From CAWGXG01 sp963826505 (GTDB lineage: Bacteria > Chloroflexota > Anaerolineae > Aggregatilineales > Aggregatilineaceae), in the NCBI GenBank assembly GCA_963826505.1, contig CAWGXG010000007.1, forward strand, positions 1,190,601-1,254,600: a stretch of DNA of 64,000 bases, read 5' to 3'. The translations under genes and the position numbers were made by a program. Shown one piece after another: positions 33,870 to 42,580 of this stretch (position 1 is its first letter; each line of letters begins with the position of its first letter). The notes below the pieces were generated by a model. That model was not told the origin of the DNA. It was given only the letters and a program-made list of their open reading frames with translations, and made no database searches.

Positions 33870-34901
33870 ATGAGCCGGATTACCATCAAACACGTCGCGA
33901 AGGAAGCCGGGCTGTCGATCGCGACCGTGTCGCGCGTGATCAATAACCACCCGGATGTGTCGCTGCCCACGCGCCGCCACGTGCAGCAGGTGATCGCGGA
34001 GTTGGGCTACGAGCCGAACGCAGTCGCGCGCAGCCTGATTCAAGGGCGCAGTAATGTGCTTGGCGTGATCACGACCGGCATCGAGTTCTACGGCCCGTCG
34101 CAGACGATGGCCGGCATCGAGCACGAGGCGCACCGCCTGGGCTACTGGCTGATGTCGAGCCTGCTGCCCGACCCGGAAACGAACGCCGGCGAAACCGCCC
34201 TGCGTCACCTGCTCTCGCAGCAGGTGGACGGGCTGATCTGGGCGGTGCCAGAAGTGGGCCGCAATCGCGAGTGGATTTGCGAGCAAAGCCAGGATCTGGC
34301 CGTGCCGGTCGTGTTTCTGCATATGAACTGCCGCAGCGATGTCTTCGTGGTGGCCGTCGACAATTACGCGGGAGCGCGCGCCGCGGTGAACCATCTACTC
34401 GCCCAGGGCCGCCAGCGGATCGGCTGCATCAGCGGGCCGGATCATTGGTGGGAAGCCCAGGAACGCGCGCGCGGCTGGCAGCATGCCCTGCAAGAGGCCG
34501 GAAGCGCCGCGCCTGACAGTCTGTGTCAGGCCGGAGACTGGTCAGCGGCGGGCGGCATGCGCGCCTTTCACTGCTTAATAGAGCAGAATCCCGACCTCGA
34601 CGCGGTTTTTGTGAGCAACGACCAGATGGCGTTGGGGGTACTCAAGGCAGCGCACCAGTTGGGGCGGCGCGTGCCGGACGATCTGGCGGTCGTCGGCTTT
34701 GATGATGTGCCCGAAGCCGCCTACTACATGCCGTCCCTCACGACGGTGCGCCACGATCTGCGCGGCGTGGGCATCCAGGCAGTAGCGATGCTTGAACGTA
34801 TCCTGAGTGCTCAGCGCGCCGAGGAGCCGTTCGAGACGGAATCGGTGCTGATCACGCCCGAACTCATCGTGCGCGACAGCAGCCGCACCACCGAGGCATA
34901 G
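33870..34901 (+). CDS. LacI-family regulator of the second sugar operon
   Basis: 343 residues. The helix-turn-helix ITIKHVAKEAGLSIATVSRV and hinge YEPNAVARSLIQGRSN are classical. The effector domain holds VDGLIWAVPEV, VVAVDNYAGARAAVNHLL, IGCISGPDHWWEAQERARG, FVSNDQMALGVLKAA and VVGFDDVPEAAYYMPSLTTV. The SIATVSRV helix is of the PurR/CcpA kind that reads AACGTT cores, and a palindrome of that type sits before the operon at 25866-25893. The effector domain is about 343 residues in both LacI proteins here, and both end in FDD(I/V)PEAAY.., so they are paralogues with different recognition helices. Last gene of the run, ended by a strong two-way terminator. Confidence 0.93.
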   Translation: MSRITIKHVAKEAGLSIATVSRVINNHPDVSLPTRRHVQQVIAELGYEPNAVARSLIQGRSNVLGVITTGIEFYGPSQTMAGIEHEAHRLGYWLMSSLLPDPETNAGETALRHLLSQQVDGLIWAVPEVGRNREWICEQSQDLAVPVVFLHMNCRSDVFVVAVDNYAGARAAVNHLLAQGRQRIGCISGPDHWWEAQERARGWQHALQEAGSAAPDSLCQAGDWSAAGGMRAFHCLIEQNPDLDAVFVSNDQMALGVLKAAHQLGRRVPDDLAVVGFDDVPEAAYYMPSLTTVRHDLRGVGIQAVAMLERILSAQRAEEPFETESVLITPELIVRDSSRTTEA

Positions 34902-34912
34902 ATGCCACACAA

Positions 34913-34949
34913 CAGCGCCAGCCGCGAGACAGTCGCGCGGCTGGCGCTG
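34913..34949. terminator. Bidirectional rho-independent terminator
   Basis: CAGCGCCAGCCGCG and CGCGGCTGGCGCTG form a perfect 14-bp stem with a nine-base loop. ATGATTTTAA follows on the plus strand. It lies between the convergent lacI (ends 34901) and GH13 (ends 34980) genes and serves the plus strand best. Confidence 0.75.
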
Positions 34950-34979
34950 AATGATTTTAAACAACTCCTGATGCGGCGA

Positions 34980-36598
<1,619 letters not shown>

Positions 36599-36619
36599 AG
36601 AGCGTTCCTGTTGATGCCT

Positions 36620-36643
36620 AGACGTTCCGAGCGTTTTCACCAG
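36620..36643. promoter_or_regulatory. Weak LacI-like site before the glucosidase gene
   Basis: AGACGTTCCGAGCGTTTTC resembles the AAACGTTTCCGAGAACGTTT operator at 25866-25893, including the same CCGAG centre, but the arms are imperfect. It lies 22 bases before the start codon. It could let the 33870 LacI protein control the glucosidase too. Confidence 0.35.
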
Positions 36644-36734
36644 CCAGACGGAGTATTTTACCCTATATGACTGATTCCGTGCGCGCTAATTGGGTATTGA
36701 AAACGTGATGCTGTTGGTAGTCATCAGGTGCGGT

Positions 36735-36763
36735 TTGACAAAATATGCGACAATTAAACTAGT
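36735..36763 (+). promoter_or_regulatory. Possible promoter of the sigma-factor gene
   Basis: A perfect TTGACA (36735-36740) is followed after 17 bases by a poor -10 (ACTAGT). It lies 30 to 60 bases before the sigma-factor start codon, within a 200-base AT-rich gap. An ECF-type promoter could be used instead. Confidence 0.3.
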
Positions 36764-36796
36764 AAGCTCATGGTGTCCTATAAATAAGAGTCTGGC

Positions 36797-37376
36797 ATGA
36801 CGCCACCCAGCCCGGACCTGTCTGAACTGCTAAAACAAATCCACACAGGGGATGAGGATGCTCTGGTCACCCTGCATGCCCAGTACGCCAATCTGGTGTA
36901 TTCGGTAGCATACCGCACGCTGAATGACCGCATGGCAGCAGAGGAAGTCACGCAAGACACCTTCATGCGCTTGTGGAACAAGGCCGAAACTTACGAACTC
37001 GGAGCGGGGATCGTTTGCATCCTGGCTGTTGACGATCGCGCGGCACCTCGCAATCGATATGTATCGGCGGCAGCGCCGCGATCCGATGCAGGACCCGGTG
37101 TATGTGGATGCCGATCTCGACACGTGGGAGCGGGTTTTGACTGCTCAGGACAATCACGATCTGCGTTATTCGCTGCTGACAACCATGAACGCGCTCACCC
37201 GTGAGCAGCGCCAGGCGATCGAACTCGCGTATTTCTATGGACTTTCGCACAGCCAGATCGCGGACGCGCTCGACCAGCCGGTGGGCACGGTCAAAACGCG
37301 CATCCGGTTAGGGATGCAAAAACTCAGGGATGCCTGGTTGTCGGAACCTGAGAGCAATCCGAATCGGGATAAATGA
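36797..37376 (+). CDS. ECF-type RNA polymerase sigma factor, frameshifted
   Basis: Directs RNA polymerase to a small set of genes. One base too many near 37001 splits the frame; removing it gives 192 residues. Region 2 reads LVYSVAYRTLNDRMAAEEVTQDTFMRLWNKAE and continues after the break with GSFASWLLTIARHLAIDMYRR. Region 4 is ALTREQRQAIELAYFYGLSHSQIADALDQPVGTVKTRIRLGMQKLRD. This is the layout of the SigK/ECF19-like group that pairs with RskA-type anti-sigma factors, and one follows 60 bases downstream. Without repair the protein would lack region 4, so a sequence error is likely. Confidence 0.88.
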
Positions 37377-37436
37377 ACGTACTATAAAATAGCTGAACTT
37401 GTGAAACGTGTCACGGGCAGACGAAATTAGCCAGTT

Positions 37437-38219
37437 ATGTCACCAATGGATCGAACAGAACTGCTCACACTTATCCCGGCTTACGCGATCGGGGCGTTGG
37501 ACCACGATGACCGAGTGGAGGTTGAATCTTGGATCCAGACGGACCCCGAAGCCCAGGCGATTCTGGCGGAGTACCGCGCGGTAGCGGATCAGCTTGTCGC
37601 GCTTGCGCCGCTGCACAGCGCGCCCGACCATCTGCAAGCCGATCTCCGGCGGCGCCTGGCCGCCAGCCGCCAGGCTGCCCCCGCCGCGCAAGAAGCGCCC
37701 GCCCCGCCGAGTGCCGCGCCGAAATGGTCCTCGCGCCGGGTGCGCGTGGCGCTGTTCGCGGCGGCGATCTGCGCTGTGATCGTTGCCGGACTGGCGATCG
37801 TGCGGATTGCCTCCGCGCCGGGACCCGAATCCACGCCCAGCCCAGCCGATATTTATACCCGGCTGCTGTCTGAACAGGGTGCCAGCCGCTACAGCGTGGT
37901 CCCCGGTGATGTTTCGGAAGATCTATGGGGCGATATTGTGGTCTCGCACGACGGCAAGCAGGCTGTGATGCGCGTGGGCGATCTGCCCGTGATTGGTGAA
38001 GATCAGGTCTTCCAGATGTGGCTTATCGACGCCAGCGGCACCCGTACCAGCGGCGGGCTGTTCTGGGGGCATGACTCGCAGACGGTGTTCGTCGTGGTGC
38101 CCTTCGCGCAGCCCATCGCAGACTACAGGGCGGTGGGGGTCTCATTAGAACCGGTCGGAGGCAGTCCTTACGCCGACCAGCCGACCGGGCCGCGTGTCCT
38201 CAGCGTACCTCTCAGCTAA
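37437..38219 (+). CDS. RskA-type anti-sigma factor
   Basis: Holds the sigma factor upstream inactive at the membrane until a signal arrives. It has 260 residues. The N-terminal cytosolic helices (RTELLTLIPAYAIGALDHDDRVEVESWI) bind sigma; they lack the zinc-binding His/Cys motif found in ZAS anti-sigma factors, as in RskA. A Pro/Ala linker leads to one membrane helix (VALFAAAICAVIVAGLAIV) and the extracellular RskA domain (KQAVMRVGDLPVIGEDQVFQMWLI). The signal would come through proteolysis of that domain, as known for RskA in mycobacteria. The gene follows the sigma gene closely in the same direction. Confidence 0.9.
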   Translation: MSPMDRTELLTLIPAYAIGALDHDDRVEVESWIQTDPEAQAILAEYRAVADQLVALAPLHSAPDHLQADLRRRLAASRQAAPAAQEAPAPPSAAPKWSSRRVRVALFAAAICAVIVAGLAIVRIASAPGPESTPSPADIYTRLLSEQGASRYSVVPGDVSEDLWGDIVVSHDGKQAVMRVGDLPVIGEDQVFQMWLIDASGTRTSGGLFWGHDSQTVFVVVPFAQPIADYRAVGVSLEPVGGSPYADQPTGPRVLSVPLS

Positions 38220-38357
38220 CGCGATGTGAAATTCGGGCGGACGTTACATCCACGCCAATCTATCTTTCCAATACGGCGATACAAACAAACTGCGTAGAGG
38301 CCCGTATACGAACCCCTACGCAGATTTATTGATCGGACTGTGATGTCCGATTACGCC

Positions 38358-39458
38358 TTACGGAGCGACGACAAACCACACCTCGCCGACGTTCTGACCG
38401 GTGGTATCGCCGGGCACAACATCGTTGACCCAGTAATAAAGCGGCATGTCGTTGTAGGTTACCTGGGTGGTGCCATCATCGCGGGTGATGGTGCCCACTG
38501 TGCCCATGACACCGTCCACAGCGGTTGGCTGTTGGCCTGCTGGGACGAGCAGCGCGGGCCACTTGGCCAGGCAGCCGCCCGAACAGTTGCTGACGCCGGG
38601 GGTATCCTTGGTGTAGAGGTAGAGCGTCATGCCGTCGGGCCCTACCAGGAATGAACCCAGTTCGTCGGTCTGCCCGATTTCCAACGTCTTGGGCTGGATG
38701 ACAAACCACACCTCGCCGACGTTCTGACCGGTGGCATCACCGGGAGCCATGTCGTTGACCCAGTAGTAGAGCGGCATGTCGTCATACGTGACCTGGATTG
38801 TGCCGTCATCACGGGTGATCGTGCCCAGTGTGCCCTGCAGACCCGGTTCGAGTGTCGGCGCCATATCCTGGGCAACCAGCAGCGCGGGCCATTTTTCCAG
38901 GCAGCCGCCCGAGCAGTTGCTGACGCCGGGGGTGTCCTTGGTGTAGAGGTAAAGGGTCATGCCGTTTGGACCCACCAGGAACGGCCCCAGATCGGCGTTG
39001 CCGCCCAGCGATACGTCAGCCGGTTTCACGATAAACCACACGTTGCCCACATTTTGTCCCGTTGCGTCGCCTGGAGCCGAATCATTGACCCAATAATAAA
39101 GCGGCATTCCGTTAAAGACGACCTGATTCGTGCCATCGTCGGCGCGCTTGATGACGCCAATGCGTCCAGGGACGTCATCGGCCAGGGTGGGCGTCTCCCC
39201 ATCGGCGACGGTTAGCGCGGGCCATTTGGCCAGGCAGTCGCCCGAGCAGTTGCTGACGCCGGGGGTATCTTTCGTGAAGAGGTACAGCGTCATGCCGTTG
39301 GCGTCGACCAGGAACGGCCCCAATGTGTCATTCCCGCCCCACTGAACGGTATAGCTCATACTATCCTGCGCCTGTGCTCCGGTCGGCCCGATCAGTGCCG
39401 CGAGCAGCATTACCGCCAGACCAAGAGTCAACCACCGTACACGTCTTGAAGCTACCAT
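38358..39458 (-). CDS. Secreted protein with three Lipoprotein_15-type repeats
   Basis: 366 residues. The start at 39458 follows AAGGAG; a signal peptide (LTLGLAVMLLAALIGPTGAQAQ) comes first. The mature protein consists of three repeats of about 110 residues, each with NGMTLYLYTKDTPGVSNCSG, C-KWPALLV, a central DDG-QVTYNDMPLYYWVND and a closing GQNVGEVWFV. The YLYTKD part fits the YxFxxD hallmark of the secreted repeat family PF03640; two cysteines per repeat could form a disulfide. Function unknown; the family is linked to the surface of actinobacteria and Chloroflexota. It is convergent with the sigma/anti-sigma unit, and may belong to its regulon (inference). Confidence 0.88.
   Translation of the reverse strand: MVASRRVRWLTLGLAVMLLAALIGPTGAQAQDSMSYTVQWGGNDTLGPFLVDANGMTLYLFTKDTPGVSNCSGDCLAKWPALTVADGETPTLADDVPGRIGVIKRADDGTNQVVFNGMPLYYWVNDSAPGDATGQNVGNVWFIVKPADVSLGGNADLGPFLVGPNGMTLYLYTKDTPGVSNCSGGCLEKWPALLVAQDMAPTLEPGLQGTLGTITRDDGTIQVTYDDMPLYYWVNDMAPGDATGQNVGEVWFVIQPKTLEIGQTDELGSFLVGPDGMTLYLYTKDTPGVSNCSGGCLAKWPALLVPAGQQPTAVDGVMGTVGTITRDDGTTQVTYNDMPLYYWVNDVVPGDTTGQNVGEVWFVVAP
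38551..39320. repeat. Tandem 330-bp coding repeats
   Basis: Three near-copies of a 100-base core (AGCGCGGGCCA ... ACCAGGAA) begin at 38551, 38881 and 39214, a period of about 330 to 333 bases. They encode the three repeats of the secreted protein and can recombine to change repeat number. Confidence 0.7.
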
Positions 39459-39644
39459 GTTTCCGTCTCCTTGTGTGCCAATCGGGCTCGTTCTGGCTCT
39501 TACTGCGGGTGATTGCGATGAAACCCAGGACAGCCCGGTCAACAGGTCACCCGCTACATATAGACATACGTCCAATAAGCGATGTTTGGATTTATGGAGA
39601 TGAAACTCACCCGAAATGATGGCAGATTTCGGCATATTTCAGAA

Positions 39645-39689
39645 CTGTAATGTGGCTGTAATGGCACTGTAATTCGCGCAAAGGATGAT
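39645..39689 (+). promoter_or_regulatory. Three CTGTAAT repeats at 11-bp spacing (OmpR/PhoB-type box)
   Basis: CTGTAAT occurs perfectly at 39645-39651, 39656-39662 and 39667-39673, so once per helical turn on one face. This is the layout of PhoB-type boxes (a 7-base core, CTGTCAT in E. coli, plus a 4-base spacer, repeated). A GATGAT at 39684-39689 sits about ten bases after the last core, where a -10 is expected. It lies 42 to 86 bases before the tandem binding-protein gene. An OmpR/PhoB-like regulator is encoded at 51060-51755. Confidence 0.65.
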
Positions 39690-39730
39690 GCCGCGTAACC
39701 CTTTGCAGTATTTTTTTCAGGAGGATATCC

Positions 39731-42493
39731 GTGACTCTCGGTCGAATGCGTATTAAAAGGTTCGCTATTTCGACAATTCTGATCCTGACCCTGCTGGTAA
39801 CGGCCTTCGCTGTTCCGAAGTCCGCGCGTCCCGCGCAGGCTCAAGCGACCATCGCTCTGACTCTCAGCGTCCCGAACCTGTGGGAAAACACGCTTACCCC
39901 CGATCTGCTGGCCGAGTTTGAGTCGCAGTATCCCGGCGTGACGGTCTACCTCAACTTCACCGATACCGGCTTCTTCGGATTCGGCGGCGCTTCTGACATC
40001 TCAACCCATCTGGACAACACCAAAACCCAGGTGACAACGGCGGATGTGTTGTATATCGATCCAACCACGTTGACGACAGAAGATACGCAGGCCGGTTATT
40101 ACCTTGACCTGTCTCCGCTCGTCATGAGCGATCCTGACATCAATCCGGATGATTTCTATTCGGCGGTCTGGCAGTCCTACCAGTGGGATAACGGGATTTG
40201 GGCGCTGCCGCTGTCGACCGATGTCATTCTGGTGACCTACGATCCCACCGCGTTCGACAACGCCGGGTTGGCGTACCCGAACGAGCGCTGGACGATTGAT
40301 GATTTCGCCAACGCCGCGCGCGCGCTCACCCAGTACAACAGCGATGGCACCGTCGCGACGGCGGGCATGACCACCAATTCGGGCGGCAGTAACCTCACGC
40401 TGTTTTTGCGCTCACTGTTGGGTAGCGGCCTGTACGACCCGACGACCATGCCCAACGCTCCGACGCTCAGCGATCCCGCGCTTGAGCCGCTGTTGGAAAC
40501 GTGGTACGAGCTGGAACAGGATGGCGTCGTTGCTACCGGTGGCGGTGGCGGTGGTGGAGAGGATATTCCGCTGACGATCACGGGCGTGAACGGCTATTCG
40601 TCGCGGCGCTTCCGGCCCGGTAATAACAACAACACGACGACGGTGCGGGAAGCCTCACTGCTGCCGGGTGGCGTGGCTGGTTTGACGGTGCAGGGCTTCG
40701 CCGTCAGCGCCGGGACACAGTACCCCGATCAGGCTTATGCGCTGGCGAAGTTCCTCACGGAACGTTCCGAGCTGGCCAGTAATCCCTTCAGTGTGTCCCC
40801 TGCGCGCTACATCCTGGCGGGCACAGCGGCGCAAAACAACACCAACAACAACGCGAACACGGGCGGCGGACCGGGTGGTGGTCCCGGCGGTCCGGGCGGC
40901 TTCAATTTCAACGGGCAGCAGTCGGTTCCTGAGGTTATCCAGCCAGTGGTCGATCAAGGCTTGACGGTCGGGTTGCCTGTCTCCGAGCTGCGCTATGCGT
41001 CTTACCTGACCAATGTCCTGAATCAAATGTCGTCGAACAGCCTTGATGCGCTGAGTGCGCTCCAGTTGGTCGAGTCGCAGGCCGTTTCCGACGAGCAGAC
41101 GGCGCAGGCGCGCAACGGCAGCGAGATGTTGTACGTGACTCCGCCCGAGCCTGCCCCCACGTTGGCTCCCGGCCAGATCGCGCTGAACTGCGCGCTCAAC
41201 CAGGGCTTTGGTGGGCGTGGCCCCGGCTCCGACCTGCCTAACCAGGATCAATGGGATCAGGTCATTTCCGACTTTGTCAGCAATAACCCGGATGTGGGCA
41301 TAGTAAATCTGGTCGCCGTTCAGGGTACGGATCTGGCCACGCTCGCGGAGTCATATGACTGCATCATTCTGCCCAGCAACGTGGTGCAATCGAGCGATCT
41401 GAGCACGGTCCTCAATCTGGATCCGTTGATCGATACGGATCCGACCTTCGATCGCAATGACGTGATCGGCAATACATTGGCGCAGCTTCAGGTCGATAAC
41501 AAGACGTGGGCGCTGCCGCTGGCGATTGAGCCGGCGGTGTTGGAATACAACCCGCAGTTATTCCAGCAGGCTGGGGTCCCGGAGCCAACCAACGGTTGGA
41601 CCGTTGACCAGTTCAACGACGCCCTGCGTATGCTCAAACCCTACGACACCGATCCGACGCCGTTTGTCGCCTTCGACCCGCTCGGCTCTTACCTGATGAT
41701 GTTGATCGGTGCCTATGGCGGCTTGCCGATGGATTACCGCACTGACCCGCCAACCATCAACTTCACTGATCCGACGACGGAAGATGCTATCCGGCAGGTA
41801 CTCGATCTGGCTGTGAACGGCTATATCAGCTACTCGGGTCAGTCCACGTTCGGCGGCGGTTTTAATGACAACGCCGGGGCCGCGATCACCACCAGCAGCC
41901 TTAACCAGTTCAGAGGCTTCAGACAGGGTAGGCCAGGGGCGTCCAACGCTACCACGCTGCTGACGACGACCTATCCGCAGGGCCAGCAGTACGGCGTCGT
42001 GTCCTACACGATCACCACCGGCTACATCAGCGCGACGGCCCAAAACCCCGAAGCGACCTATGGCTTCCTGAGTGAAGTCGCGCGCAACCCGCAGTTGTTC
42101 TCGGGAATGCCGGTGCGCCAATCGCTCGTGAACGATCCGACGGTGGTCGCGTCGCAAGGCGCGACGGTTGCGCAGGTCTACCAGCAGCTTGATAGCCTGC
42201 TGCGCTCGCCCAATACGATCGTCTTCCCGGCCATTACGACCGGCGGCGGGGCTCTGGCGCTCGATTTCATCCAGGAATACTGGCTCAAACAGGCGTTCGA
42301 CAACTACGTCCTGAACGGCTCGGACCTCGATTACGAGCTGTCCCAGGCCCAGAATACCACTCTGGCCTACATGGACTGCGTCCAGGGTATGACGGTCGAC
42401 ACTTCAACGACCACTCAACAGCAGCAGGGCGCGCTCTTTGACCAGATCCGCACCTGTGCCACGAGTGTTGATCCGACCTTCGTCCTGAACTAA
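39731..42493 (+). CDS. Tandem fusion of two solute-binding-protein domains
   Basis: 920 residues. A signal peptide (FAISTILILTLLVTAFAVP) comes first. Two SBP_bac_1-type modules follow. Module 1 holds WALPLSTDVILVTYDPTAF, WTIDDFANAARAL and then a Gly/Asn-rich linker. Module 2 repeats the pattern with WALPLAIEPAVLEYNPQLF and WTVDQFNDALRML. A very Gly-rich stretch near residue 380 separates the halves. The GTG start at 39731 follows AGGAGG with six-base spacing. No MalF/MalG permease accompanies it; instead an FtsX/MacB-like permease, a HlyD-like lipoprotein and two ATPases follow. It may therefore act as an extracellular adaptor or sensor rather than an importer. Confidence 0.85.
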   Translation: MTLGRMRIKRFAISTILILTLLVTAFAVPKSARPAQAQATIALTLSVPNLWENTLTPDLLAEFESQYPGVTVYLNFTDTGFFGFGGASDISTHLDNTKTQVTTADVLYIDPTTLTTEDTQAGYYLDLSPLVMSDPDINPDDFYSAVWQSYQWDNGIWALPLSTDVILVTYDPTAFDNAGLAYPNERWTIDDFANAARALTQYNSDGTVATAGMTTNSGGSNLTLFLRSLLGSGLYDPTTMPNAPTLSDPALEPLLETWYELEQDGVVATGGGGGGGEDIPLTITGVNGYSSRRFRPGNNNNTTTVREASLLPGGVAGLTVQGFAVSAGTQYPDQAYALAKFLTERSELASNPFSVSPARYILAGTAAQNNTNNNANTGGGPGGGPGGPGGFNFNGQQSVPEVIQPVVDQGLTVGLPVSELRYASYLTNVLNQMSSNSLDALSALQLVESQAVSDEQTAQARNGSEMLYVTPPEPAPTLAPGQIALNCALNQGFGGRGPGSDLPNQDQWDQVISDFVSNNPDVGIVNLVAVQGTDLATLAESYDCIILPSNVVQSSDLSTVLNLDPLIDTDPTFDRNDVIGNTLAQLQVDNKTWALPLAIEPAVLEYNPQLFQQAGVPEPTNGWTVDQFNDALRMLKPYDTDPTPFVAFDPLGSYLMMLIGAYGGLPMDYRTDPPTINFTDPTTEDAIRQVLDLAVNGYISYSGQSTFGGGFNDNAGAAITTSSLNQFRGFRQGRPGASNATTLLTTTYPQGQQYGVVSYTITTGYISATAQNPEATYGFLSEVARNPQLFSGMPVRQSLVNDPTVVASQGATVAQVYQQLDSLLRSPNTIVFPAITTGGGALALDFIQEYWLKQAFDNYVLNGSDLDYELSQAQNTTLAYMDCVQGMTVDTSTTTQQQQGALFDQIRTCATSVDPTFVLN

Positions 42494-42580
42494 CGTCACG
42501 GTTTATGGTCTCGATGCGGGTGGGAATCAGGCTGGTAAGCATGATCCCCACTCGCTGCTGAACGCGAAGAGAATAACCTT

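Noticed and set aside
38551..39320. The repeats at 38.5-39.3 kb as a CRISPR array or mobile element
   Set aside because: They are 330 bp long, in frame and encode repeated protein domains.
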